A DNA stretch of 42,188 nt from an uncultured Lachnospiraceae bacterium. GTDB lineage: Bacteria; Bacillota; Clostridia; Lachnospirales; Lachnospiraceae. Location of the stretch: positions 1-42,188 of the forward strand of contig CAJOLP010000020.1 in NCBI GenBank assembly GCA_905235465.1, read 5' to 3'. A program made the position numbers and the translations under genes. Below are positions 1-9,536 of this stretch, piece after piece; the stretch's first letter is position 1, and every line of letters begins with the position of its first letter. The notes below the pieces were generated by a model, which saw only the letters and a program-made list of their open reading frames with translations, was not told the origin of the DNA and did no database searches.

Positions 1-29
1 GTATTACTTAAGGGACAAAGGAGAAACGT

Positions 30-1081
30 ATGGCTAAGTTAAGAGAGGCAATTGAGAAGTTTCCGCAGATGGAAGTATGGAATGATTCCTGCAGCTGCAA
101 GGAATTGAGCTATGCAATCGCAAATGGTGCATGCGGGGCAACGACAAACCCGGTTATCGTCGGCAACGTACTCAAGAAAGAGCTGCCGGACTGGGAGGAT
201 ACCATCCGCCAGATCATCAAAGACAACCCCACATTTACAGAAGACGAAGTGTCATGGAAAGTGATCGAAGCCCTCGGAACAAAGGCTTCCAAGCTTCTTC
301 TTCCTCAGTTTGAGGCCTCAAACGGACAGAAGGGCAGAATTTCCTTCCAGACCAATGCGAAATATTACCGCAACGCGGAACTCATGTGGAAGCATGGCTG
401 CCAGCTCGCGAGTCTTGTTCCCAATTCTCAGATCAAAGCACCTGCCAGTAAGGCCGGCATCGAGGCATTTGAGGAGATGACATACCGCGGTGTTTCCATC
501 AACGCAACCGTTTCCTTCACATGCGCGCAGGCGCTTGCCGTCGCCGAGGCGGTCGAGAGAGGTCTTAAGAGACGTGAGGCGGAGGGCCTACCTCCACGAT
601 GCATCCTGTCTGCACGATCATGGTGGGCAGAGTGGATGACTACATCAAAAAAGTCGTCAAAGCTTCCGATTACTGCATTACACCCGAGGCGCTTGATTAC
701 GCCGGCGTCGCGGTCGTCAAGAACGCATACAAGATCTATAAGGAGAGAGGATACAGGACCAAGCTCCTCACAGCCGCATACAGGAACGCCCATCACTTTG
801 AGGATTTCATCGGCGGCGATATCGTCATGACGATCACTTATGACTGGCAGAAGAAATTCAACGGTTCTGATATAGAGATCAAATCCAACATCGACAAAGA
901 AGTGGATGAGAAGTACATGAATCAGCTCATGCAGCTGGATGAGTTCAAGAAGGCTTATCTGGCGGATGGACTTAAGCCCGAGGAGTTCGAGCACTACGGA
1001 GCTTTCCTTGACACGATGAGACAGTTCCTGGGCGGCTATGACAGCCTGGTACAGCTCATCAGAACATACATGGTCGTCTGA
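30..1081 (+). pseudogene. Transaldolase-family protein, reading frame broken by an apparent 1-nt deletion near 584-596
   Basis: ORF 30..830 matches the transaldolase N-terminal half (Schiff-base lysine context SQIKAPASKAGIEAFEEM) up to about REAEGLP. The C-terminal half (TSTMHPVCTIMVGRVDDYIKKVV...TYMVV) continues in the -1 frame (ORF 599..1081). Confidence 0.75.
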
Positions 1082-1120
1082 CATTTCTCATGAAAGAGCA
1101 TACGCATTGAGATCGAGGTT

Positions 1121-2146
1121 TTGCAGATGAAATATCTTGACATTGATGAGAGCAGAGAATTCGATCTGATCATTCTCGGAAGAATAGCGATCGACCTTAA
1201 TCCGGCTTATACGGATCTGGTCAAAGAGGAGTTCGGACCGCTCAAGAATGTTCACTATTTTGAAAAATTCGTAGGCGGATCGCCCGCCAACATCGCGCTG
1301 GGCACAACAAAGCACGGCTTGAAGGTCGGATTTATCGGCAAGGTCTCGAATGATCAGTTCGGCGATTTTGTGGTCGATTACTTCAATGAGAAGGGAATCG
1401 ACACATCACATATTACGAGAGCCGAACACGGTGAAAAGCTGGGGCTTACTTTCACAGAGATGGAATCTCCCTCAAAGAGCGATATCCTGATGTACCGGAA
1501 TATGGCGGCGGACTTACAGCTCCATGTGGACGACATTGACGAGGAATACATCAAAAAGGCGAAAGTACTGCTGATCTCCGGAACGGCGCTCGCGCAGGCT
1601 CCCTCGAGAGAGGCAACGATCAAGGCGCTGATGCTGGCCAAGAGGAATAAGACAAGGGTCCTGTTCGATATCGACTACCGCGCCTACAACTGGAGGAACG
1701 CGGACGAGATCTCCATGTACCACTTTATTGTGGCGAAGGAAGCCAACATCATTATGGGATCCAGAGAGGAGTTCGATCTCACGGAAAAGCTGGTCATGCC
1801 CGGCATGAATGACGCGGAAAGCGCCTACCACGCGAGGATCGTCGTGATCAAGCACGGTATGGAAGGTTCGACCGCCTATACAAGGGATGGACAGAAATTC
1901 TCGATCAAGCCTTTCCCCGTGGTGGCAAGAAAGGGATTCGGCGGCGGCGACGGGTACGCGTCTGCCTTTATTTACGGACTTTTCAGTAATTGGGACATCA
2001 TCGACTGTCTGGAATTCGGCTCCGCCGAGGCTTCCATGATGGTCAGAAGCAATAATTGCTCTGAATCGCTTCCCGGTTCGGAAGAAGTGAAGGCGTTCAT
2101 TCAGGAAGAGAAGGAAAAGTACGGCGAGATGATCGCAAGAGTATGA
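1121..2146 (+). CDS. iolC: 5-dehydro-2-deoxygluconokinase (PfkB family)
   Basis: PfkB kinase motifs (GGSPANIALGTTKHGLKVGFIGKV, GFGGGDGYASAFIYGL) and position directly upstream of iolD. Start is TTG 1121 or ATG 1127. Confidence 0.9.
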   Translation: MQMKYLDIDESREFDLIILGRIAIDLNPAYTDLVKEEFGPLKNVHYFEKFVGGSPANIALGTTKHGLKVGFIGKVSNDQFGDFVVDYFNEKGIDTSHITRAEHGEKLGLTFTEMESPSKSDILMYRNMAADLQLHVDDIDEEYIKKAKVLLISGTALAQAPSREATIKALMLAKRNKTRVLFDIDYRAYNWRNADEISMYHFIVAKEANIIMGSREEFDLTEKLVMPGMNDAESAYHARIVVIKHGMEGSTAYTRDGQKFSIKPFPVVARKGFGGGDGYASAFIYGLFSNWDIIDCLEFGSAEASMMVRSNNCSESLPGSEEVKAFIQEEKEKYGEMIARV

Positions 2147-2158
2147 GAGAGGGTAATT

Positions 2159-4090
2159 ATGGAAAAAACAGTCAGATTAACAACTGCGCAGGCAATTGTG
2201 CGTTTCCTGGATAACCAGTATGTGTCTATGGACGGTGAGGAGACAAAGTTTGTCGAGTCTTTCTTTACCATTTTCGGCCACGGCATCGCGGTGGGTCTGG
2301 GCGAGGCGCTCGATACCAATCCCGGCGGCATCAAGGTCATGCAGGGAAGAAATGAGCAGGGCATGTGCCACACAGCCATCGCTTACGCCAAGCAGAACGA
2401 CAGGAAAAAGATCATTCCCTGCGCTTCTTCTGTAGGGCCCGGCGCGGCAAATATGGTCGTCGCCTGCGCCACAGCAACCGTCAATAACATTCCGCTGCTT
2501 GTGTTCCCGGCGGATACATTCGCTTCCAGGCAGCCCGACCCGGTGCTGCAGCAGCTGGAGCAGCCCTCCAGTCTGGCCGTCACGACCAATGATGCTTTTA
2601 AGCCAGTCGTAAAGTACTGGGACCGCATTCAGAGGCCGGAGCAGATCCTCACAGCGCTGATCAACGCCATGCGTGTTCTCACGGATCCCGCGGATACGGG
2701 CGCTGTGGCGATCGGGCTTCCGCAGGACGTGGAAGGTGAAGCATATGACTATCCCGAGAGCTTTTTTAGAAAGCGCGTCCATCGGATCACCAGACCCGTG
2801 GCCGTAAAGGAAGAGATCGAGGATATCGCGGAAGTGATCACTGCTTCTAAAAAGCCCCTGGTAATCGTGGGCGGCGGCGTCCGCTATTCTCTGGCGGGCG
2901 AGGAACTGGAGAAATTCTGCGAGGAATTTAACATTCCTTTCGGCGAGACGCAGGCAGGCAAGAGCGCGTGCAGATCCAGCAGTCCGTACTGCCTGGGCGG
3001 CATAGGCGTGACCGGCACATCGGCTTCCAACAAACTGGCCAAAGAAGCGGATTGCGTCATCGCGATCGGAACGAGACTGACCGATTTCACAACCAGCTCC
3101 AAGTGGCTCTTCAGAAACGAAAACGTCCGCTTCGTCACGATCAACAACAGCCGCTATCACGCGTACAAGTACGACGCGGTCAAGGCAGTCGGGGACGCGA
3201 AGGCCACCATTGCAGCTCTTGCGGAAGTACTGCGCGGCGAGGGATATAAGTCCTCCTACACCACAGAGATCGCGGACGCGAAGGCGGAGTGGGATGCTGA
3301 ACTCGAGCGCCTTGGCGGCATCGTCTGCACAGGCGAGGACTTCGAGCCCATCATCAAGGACAGAGATCCCAGGACGATACCGGAATTCGTCAAGATGTAC
3401 GGCACTTCCCTGACACAGACCGCGGCACTGGCAACACTGCGCGCTGTAATGGGACCCAATGACAATGTGATCACAGCCGGCGGATCACTTCCGAGCTGTC
3501 TGCAGAGAGTCTGGAAGACGGACAAGCGCGGCGGCTATCATGTGGAGTACGGCTATTCCTGCATGGGGTATGAGATCGGCGCTTCCATGGGCGTCAAGAT
3601 GGCGGATCCCGAGAATGAGGAATACACAGTGGTCGGAGACGCGGGCTTCCAGATGCTCAGCAGCGAGCTCGGCACAATTATGCAGGAGCGCGTCAAAACC
3701 AACATTCTTGTATTTGACAACAATGGATTCGGCTGCATCAACAACCTGGAGATGACACATGGCATCGGCAGCCTTGCGACAGAGTTCCGGTATACGGACG
3801 GCAAAAAGCCCGCGGGCAATCTCGTGCCCACAAGCTATGCCAAGATCGGTGAGGCCTTCGGCATGAAGTCCTACACCTGCAGGTCGGTGGAAGAGCTCAG
3901 GGACGCCCTGATCGATTCCAGAAAACAGACTGTGGCCTGCCTGTTCGATCTGAAAGTCGTTCCGAAGACAATGACAGACGGCTACGGCGCCTGGTGGAAC
4001 GTGGGTATGGCTATGGAGTCCGAAAAAGAGAGCGTCCGCGAGGCGGCGAAGGAAGTCCTTGAGTACCGCGCCGAAGCCAGAAAATATTGA
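2159..4090 (+). CDS. iolD: 3D-(3,5/4)-trihydroxycyclohexane-1,2-dione hydrolase (ThDP-dependent)
   Basis: 643-aa ThDP-enzyme architecture (GDAGFQM...NNGFGCINNLE) within an iol operon. Confidence 0.93.
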   Translation: MEKTVRLTTAQAIVRFLDNQYVSMDGEETKFVESFFTIFGHGIAVGLGEALDTNPGGIKVMQGRNEQGMCHTAIAYAKQNDRKKIIPCASSVGPGAANMVVACATATVNNIPLLVFPADTFASRQPDPVLQQLEQPSSLAVTTNDAFKPVVKYWDRIQRPEQILTALINAMRVLTDPADTGAVAIGLPQDVEGEAYDYPESFFRKRVHRITRPVAVKEEIEDIAEVITASKKPLVIVGGGVRYSLAGEELEKFCEEFNIPFGETQAGKSACRSSSPYCLGGIGVTGTSASNKLAKEADCVIAIGTRLTDFTTSSKWLFRNENVRFVTINNSRYHAYKYDAVKAVGDAKATIAALAEVLRGEGYKSSYTTEIADAKAEWDAELERLGGIVCTGEDFEPIIKDRDPRTIPEFVKMYGTSLTQTAALATLRAVMGPNDNVITAGGSLPSCLQRVWKTDKRGGYHVEYGYSCMGYEIGASMGVKMADPENEEYTVVGDAGFQMLSSELGTIMQERVKTNILVFDNNGFGCINNLEMTHGIGSLATEFRYTDGKKPAGNLVPTSYAKIGEAFGMKSYTCRSVEELRDALIDSRKQTVACLFDLKVVPKTMTDGYGAWWNVGMAMESEKESVREAAKEVLEYRAEARKY

Positions 4091-4114
4091 TTGATGATCG
4101 AGTGATCGGAAAGG

Positions 4115-4912
4115 ATGATCGGGATTATGGCAAAAGTATTCGGATATCCGGAATTTGATGAGAACGGCGTCCAGACGCTGTGTACATATGACAATGAGTA
4201 CAGCGCCATGAACATGGACGTTCATGTTTACCGCATGAAGGCCGGTGAGGAGAAAAGATTTGAAAGGGAAGGCGAGGAGATCGCCGTGCTGCTCCTTAAA
4301 GGAGATGTGGAGCTCACGGCAGGAGGCGATACCCTCAGGGGATCCCGCAAGGACGTCTTCACAGAGGGGCCTTACGCGGCACATGTCTGCGCCGGCAATG
4401 CGATCGAAGTAAAGGCGCTTGCGGATAGTGAGATCCTGGTGCAGTGCACACACAATGAAAAGTCATTCCCCGGAAAGCTTTACAGGCCCGAGGACGCGCC
4501 CTGGAAGGAATCTTCCAAAGGCAAATTCGGAAATGTGGCGAACCGCAGGGTCAACACGATCTTTGATTATGAGCATGAGCCTTTATCCAATATGGTGCTG
4601 GGAGAAGTGCTCAATGACCGCGGCAACTGGTCCGGTTATCTTCCCCACCGTCATCCGCAGCCTGAATGCTATTATTTCCTGTTCGACCGCCCCGAGGGAT
4701 TCGGCGCGAGTTTCGTAGGAGATCAGGTATTTAAGAGCGTGAGCGGCAGTTTTTCCGCCATTCCCGGCGGCGAGCTCCATCCGCAGGCTGTCGCGCCCGG
4801 TTTTTTGATGTACACATGCTGGATGATCCGGCACAACGACGGTGAGCCGTGGCTGCAGACCGCCCGGAACGAGGACGAGCGCTATCTGTGGCTTCACGAC
4901 GCACAGTTCTGA
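4115..4912 (+). CDS. iolB: 5-deoxy-glucuronate isomerase
   Basis: Cupin-like protein with GYLPHRHPQPECYYFLFDRPEGFG; between iolD and iolA. Confidence 0.92.
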   Translation: MIGIMAKVFGYPEFDENGVQTLCTYDNEYSAMNMDVHVYRMKAGEEKRFEREGEEIAVLLLKGDVELTAGGDTLRGSRKDVFTEGPYAAHVCAGNAIEVKALADSEILVQCTHNEKSFPGKLYRPEDAPWKESSKGKFGNVANRRVNTIFDYEHEPLSNMVLGEVLNDRGNWSGYLPHRHPQPECYYFLFDRPEGFGASFVGDQVFKSVSGSFSAIPGGELHPQAVAPGFLMYTCWMIRHNDGEPWLQTARNEDERYLWLHDAQF

Positions 4913-4986
4913 CACAACACAAGGTACACGCAGGGTACGGCACCCTGGCAAATATATTTTCTTGCAACCAGAGAGGAGATTACATT

Positions 4987-6504
4987 ATGAGCGAAGTCAA
5001 GAGAATGAAGTATTGCGTAGGAGGCGAATGGATCGAGTCCAAGACAGACAAGTACATGCCTGTCACAGATTCCAGCACGGGCGAAGTGATCGCGGAAGTT
5101 CCCTGCTGCACAGCAGAGGAAGTGGAAGCGGCGATCGCGTGCGCGGACGAGACATTTAAGAGCTGGTCCAAGCTTTCTATGGCTAAGAGGGTCCAGTACC
5201 TGTTCAAGTGGAGAGAAGTCCTTTACGCGCACAAGGAGGAGCTTTCTGTTCTCTGCGCGAAGGAGCTCGGCAAATCCCTGAGTGAAGCCAGGGGTGATGT
5301 ACAGAAGGCGATCGAGCCCACGGAAGAGGCATGCGCAGCGCCGAACATGATTCAGGGCGATGCGGCCATGCAGGTCACAACGGGCTATGACACGGCAACA
5401 TATCGGTATCCGCTGGGCGTCTGCGCCGGCATCGTTCCCATGAACTTCCCGGCTATGATTCCGTGGGGCTGGATGGTTCCGCTGGCAATCGTCTGCGGCA
5501 ACACCGTTGTGCTGAAGGCAAACAGCCAGACTCCCCTCACTTCCATGAGAATGCTGGAACTCTTCTATGAAGAGGCAGGCTTCCCGAAGGGCGTTGTGAA
5601 CCTTGTGACGACAGACCGCGTCAAAGCTGAAATTTTCCTGACCGACCCCCGCGTCAAGGCAGTTACATTTGTTGGCACGACCGGCGTCGGCAAGCACATC
5701 TATTCCGTAGCTTCCGAGCACGGCAAGAGAGTGCAGGCGCAGACAGAGGCCAAGAACCACGCGCTGGTGCTGGCAGACTGCAACCTCGAGGCAACTGTCA
5801 ACGCGATCATCAACTCCACCTATGGCTGCGCCGGCATGCGCTGCATGGCACTTCCGGTCGTTGTTGTTGAGGAGAAGATCGCGGACGAGTTCGTCGCGCT
5901 TCTTAAAAAGAAAGCGGAAGAGATGGTCATCGGCTGCGCGTATAAGGAAGAGACAAAGCTCGGCCCGGTGGTTTCCGCAGGTCACAAAAAGAAAGTGTGC
6001 GACTGGATCCAGAAGGGCATCGATGAGGGCGCCAAGCTCGTGCTGGACGGCAGAGACGTTGTGGTTCCCGGCTATGAGAACGGCTTCTTTGTAGGCCCGA
6101 CGATCCTCGACTATGTCAAGCCCGGCATGTCGGTCGGTGACTGCGAGATCTTTGGCCCCGTCACCTGCATCAAGAGAGTCAAGAACTATGAGGAAGGCAT
6201 CGCGATCATGAACGCGAATCCCTTCGCGAACGGCTCCTGCATCTTCACAAGCAGCGGCTATTATTCCAGAAAGTTTGTCACAGAGACAGACGGCGGCATG
6301 GTCGGCGTAAACGTCGGTATCCCGGTACCGAGCGCTTACTTCCCCTTCTCCGGAAACAAGGATTCCTTCTTCGGCGATCTCCATGTTCTGGGCAAGGACG
6401 GCTACCGCTTCTTTACAAGAGCGAAAACTGTCACGACCCACTGGTTTGACGAGGATGCCGGCAAGAGAGCGGTCGGCACATGGGAAGGAAGCACGGAGCA
6501 GTAA
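4987..6504 (+). CDS. iolA: (Methyl)malonate-semialdehyde dehydrogenase, CoA-acylating
   Basis: ALDH family, MmsA-type (GVCAGIVPMNFPAMIPWGWMVPLAIVCGNTVVLK; YGCAGMRCMALPVVV). ATG 4987 follows GAGAGGAG. Confidence 0.92.
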   Translation: MSEVKRMKYCVGGEWIESKTDKYMPVTDSSTGEVIAEVPCCTAEEVEAAIACADETFKSWSKLSMAKRVQYLFKWREVLYAHKEELSVLCAKELGKSLSEARGDVQKAIEPTEEACAAPNMIQGDAAMQVTTGYDTATYRYPLGVCAGIVPMNFPAMIPWGWMVPLAIVCGNTVVLKANSQTPLTSMRMLELFYEEAGFPKGVVNLVTTDRVKAEIFLTDPRVKAVTFVGTTGVGKHIYSVASEHGKRVQAQTEAKNHALVLADCNLEATVNAIINSTYGCAGMRCMALPVVVVEEKIADEFVALLKKKAEEMVIGCAYKEETKLGPVVSAGHKKKVCDWIQKGIDEGAKLVLDGRDVVVPGYENGFFVGPTILDYVKPGMSVGDCEIFGPVTCIKRVKNYEEGIAIMNANPFANGSCIFTSSGYYSRKFVTETDGGMVGVNVGIPVPSAYFPFSGNKDSFFGDLHVLGKDGYRFFTRAKTVTTHWFDEDAGKRAVGTWEGSTEQ

Positions 6505-6548
6505 AAAACACTGCCGCAGATACAAAAAAATAGTTTGATTGTTTTTAA

Positions 6549-6574
6549 GAGCCCTCCCTGAGAGGGGAGGGCTC
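6549..6574 (+). promoter_or_regulatory. Intra-operon stem-loop between iolA and iolG
   Basis: GAGCCCTCCC-TGAGAG-GGGAGGGCTC: perfect 10-bp stem, no T-tract after it. Confidence 0.7.
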
Positions 6575-6588
6575 GGAATGGAGATAAA

Positions 6589-7608
6589 ATGACCAAAATC
6601 AGAATGGGCCTTCTGGGTGCAGGCAGAATTGGAAAACTTCACGGCACAAATGTACAGAATTTTATCCCGGACGCCGAGATCGTCATGCTTGCGGATCCTT
6701 TCCTCAATGACGAGATGGTCGAATGGGCAAAGGGAATCGGTATTGAGAAATGCACAAAGGATCCGGAAGACGTCTTTGCGAATCCGGACGTGGATGCCGT
6801 CATGATCTGCTCTTCCACGGCCACACATGCGGACTTTATCATCAGGGCAGCGCGCGCGGGCAAGCACATTTTCTGCGAAAAACCTATTCACACGGACATC
6901 GACAAGATCAAAGAGGCGATCGCGGAAGTCGATAAGGCCGGCGTCAAGCTGCAGGTCGGTTTTGTACGCCGCTTTGACAGGAGCCACAAGGCAGTCCGCG
7001 ACGTAGTCGCGTCCGGCAAGCTTGGCAATCCCTATGTGGTCAAGGTCTGCTCCCGCGATCCCGCAGGACCGCCCATGGAGTACATCAAAGTTTCCGGCGG
7101 CATTTTCCTGGACATGATGATCCATGATTTTGATATGGTTCGCTATCTGTCCGGAAGTGACGTAGTCGAAGTTTCCACCACAGGCGCCGTTCTCACGGAT
7201 CCCCGCTATGCCGATTATGACGATGTGGATACGGCGATCGTCACACTGAAATTCGCCAATGGCGCGATCGGTGTCATCGACAACTGCCGCCAGGCGCCTT
7301 ACGGATATGACCAGAGAGTGGAGGTCCTTTGCGAGAAAGGTTCCGTGCAGGACAACAACCACCTGGAGAACGAGGCGTACGTGAGCACAGCGGAGAATGT
7401 GGAATCCGCAAAGCCCACTTATTTCTTCCTTGAGCGCTACAATGACGCGTTCGTGGCAGAAGTTAAGGATTTCATTGATGCAGTCATGAATGACAAAGAG
7501 ACGCCCGTCAGCGGCAAAGACGGCCTTGAGCCCGTCCGCATCGCGATTGCCGCCAAGAAGTCTCTTAAGGAGGGAAGACCGGTCAAGATGGACGAGATCC
7601 CTTCATAA
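6589..7608 (+). CDS. iolG: Inositol 2-dehydrogenase (Gfo/Idh/MocA family)
   Basis: N-terminal Rossmann motif GLLGAGRIGKLHGTN, EKP motif (FCEKPIHTD), operon context. Confidence 0.92.
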   Translation: MTKIRMGLLGAGRIGKLHGTNVQNFIPDAEIVMLADPFLNDEMVEWAKGIGIEKCTKDPEDVFANPDVDAVMICSSTATHADFIIRAARAGKHIFCEKPIHTDIDKIKEAIAEVDKAGVKLQVGFVRRFDRSHKAVRDVVASGKLGNPYVVKVCSRDPAGPPMEYIKVSGGIFLDMMIHDFDMVRYLSGSDVVEVSTTGAVLTDPRYADYDDVDTAIVTLKFANGAIGVIDNCRQAPYGYDQRVEVLCEKGSVQDNNHLENEAYVSTAENVESAKPTYFFLERYNDAFVAEVKDFIDAVMNDKETPVSGKDGLEPVRIAIAAKKSLKEGRPVKMDEIPS

Positions 7609-7628
7609 GGCCCAGAGGTGAATGAATT

Positions 7629-8525
7629 ATGCTGAATAAAGAATACGTATCTCTCGGTATTGCGCCCATCGGCTGGACAAACGACGACATGCCGGATCTG
7701 GGCAAGGAAAATACCTTCGAGCAGACTGTCAGCGAGATGGCGCTGGCAGGCTACAAAGGAAGCGAAGTGGGAAGTCACTATCCCACGGATCCGGTGGTCC
7801 TCAAGAAGGCTCTGGATCTGAGGGGGCTGACGATCTGCAATCAGTGGTTTTCCTCCTTCCTTCTGACACAGCCCTATGAGGAAGTTGAGAAGGCGTTTGT
7901 AAAGCAGTGCGATTTCCTCAAATATGTCGGGAGCAAGTGCATCGGCGTGTCCGAGCAGAGCTACAGCATTCAGGGAATGCTGGATCACCCGATCCTGGAA
8001 GGCAAATATGTCATGAACGACGAGGAGTGGGACAGAATGGTCACAGGCCTCAACAAGCTGGGCAAAGTCGCGCAGGACAAGGGCATGGTCATGACCTTCC
8101 ACCATCACATGGGAACCGTCGTGCAGACAGAGGAGGAGATCGACCGGTTCATGGAATCCGTAGATCCCAACTATGTATTTCTGCTCTTTGACAGCGGACA
8201 TCTGTCTTTTGCCGATATCGACCCGGAGAAAGTACTTCGCAAATATGTGGACCGCGTCCGCCACGTGCACCTCAAGGATCTTCGCCGCAGCGTCGTCGAA
8301 CAGGCGAGGGAAGGCAAGTGGAGTTTCCTTAAGGGCGTCCGCGCCGGTACATTCACAGTGCCCGGCGACGGCGACGTGGATTTCAAGCCGATCTTTAATA
8401 TTCTCGCGGATGCGGAATATAAGGGATGGGTGGTCGTAGAGGCCGAACAGGATCCCGCTGTGGCCAATCCGCTGGAATATGCCATGAAGGCAAGAAAGTA
8501 CATCGCGGAGAACACAGGGTTATAA
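7629..8525 (+). CDS. iolE: myo-Inosose-2 dehydratase
   Basis: Xylose-isomerase-like TIM barrel with IolE-like N-terminus (LGIAPIGWTNDDMPDLG) and TFHHHMGTVVQTEEEID. Confidence 0.92.
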   Translation: MLNKEYVSLGIAPIGWTNDDMPDLGKENTFEQTVSEMALAGYKGSEVGSHYPTDPVVLKKALDLRGLTICNQWFSSFLLTQPYEEVEKAFVKQCDFLKYVGSKCIGVSEQSYSIQGMLDHPILEGKYVMNDEEWDRMVTGLNKLGKVAQDKGMVMTFHHHMGTVVQTEEEIDRFMESVDPNYVFLLFDSGHLSFADIDPEKVLRKYVDRVRHVHLKDLRRSVVEQAREGKWSFLKGVRAGTFTVPGDGDVDFKPIFNILADAEYKGWVVVEAEQDPAVANPLEYAMKARKYIAENTGL

Positions 8526-8574
8526 AGAGCGGCAGAGGCTGCAGACCCGGGTCAGAAAAAAAGAGGGATAAATT

Positions 8575-9363
8575 ATGAGTCTGAGAAAATGTGCCTGCAT
8601 AGACACACTTTATACGGAACTTCCGTGGAATGAGCGCTTCGCCGCAGCCAAAAAGGACGGCTTTGAGGCAGTGGAATTCTGGGATTGGCGCATACGCGAT
8701 CTCAAAGAAACGAGAGCGGCGGCGGATCAGGCGGGAATCAGGATCAACGGTTTTAACGGGGACAATGATTTTTCACCGGTCGATCCCACGCACAAGGAAA
8801 AGTATCTCAATGCCCTGAAGGATAGCATGGATGCGGCAAAGATCCTCGGCGCGCCGACAGTGACCATTCACTCGAACGCGCTGGGCGACGGCGGTATTGT
8901 CGTGAACCATTACGACGATCTTTCGGATACGGTCAAGCTTTGCTCCATGTACGATACATTCCTGGCGGCTGCCAGAATGGGCGAGGAGTACGGGATCCGC
9001 TGCAATATTGAGGCGCTCAATATCACGACGGATCATGTCGGAAACTTTTTGAAGAATACACAGATGAGCGCCGAGATCGTACGTCTGATCGGATCGGACA
9101 AACTGAAGGTCCTTTATGATATCTATCACATGCAGATCAACGAGGGCTGCATTTGCGATACGATCACGAACTATTGGGATACCTTCGGACATGTCCATGT
9201 GGCAGACGCGCCCGGAAGACATGAGCCCGGGACAGGCGAGATCAACTATAAGTGTGTGATCCGCCATCTTGAAAAATGCGGGTATAAGGAATTTGTCGGC
9301 TACGAGCTGTTCCCGATAAAAGATACGGAGACAGCCGTGAAGGCAATTATGACAGAGTGCTGA
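8575..9363 (+). CDS. Hydroxypyruvate isomerase / IolI-like sugar phosphate isomerase (TIM barrel)
   Basis: 262 aa, xylose-isomerase-like TIM barrel (EALNITTDHVG, LYDIYHMQINEG, GHVHVADAPGRHEPGTGEINY). Confidence 0.8.
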   Translation: MSLRKCACIDTLYTELPWNERFAAAKKDGFEAVEFWDWRIRDLKETRAAADQAGIRINGFNGDNDFSPVDPTHKEKYLNALKDSMDAAKILGAPTVTIHSNALGDGGIVVNHYDDLSDTVKLCSMYDTFLAAARMGEEYGIRCNIEALNITTDHVGNFLKNTQMSAEIVRLIGSDKLKVLYDIYHMQINEGCICDTITNYWDTFGHVHVADAPGRHEPGTGEINYKCVIRHLEKCGYKEFVGYELFPIKDTETAVKAIMTEC

Positions 9364-9536
9364 TGACTCCGGAATTATCATCAGGCACCCTTTGATCAGA
9401 ACTGTTATTGGTGAGTGCAGCAGGACTCAAATGCAAGATACCTCAATCAATTGCGCACTTGCTGATAAACGCGACAACGGCAGCATCTCCTAAAGAGACA
9501 GGCTGACATTAGTAATTACCAGAAGGGAGATTATGA

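Noticed and set aside
584-600. Programmed ribosomal frameshift in the transaldolase gene
   Set aside because: No slippery heptamer or downstream pseudoknot evident; a base error or mutation is the simpler explanation.
3485-4453. 322-aa minus-strand ORF opposite iolD/iolB
   Set aside because: Antisense to strong CDSs, no family resemblance.
4894-7362. 822-aa minus-strand ORF opposite iolA/iolG
   Set aside because: Fully antisense to two well-supported genes; low-complexity H/R/D-rich translation typical of the complement of GC-biased codons; no recognisable domain.
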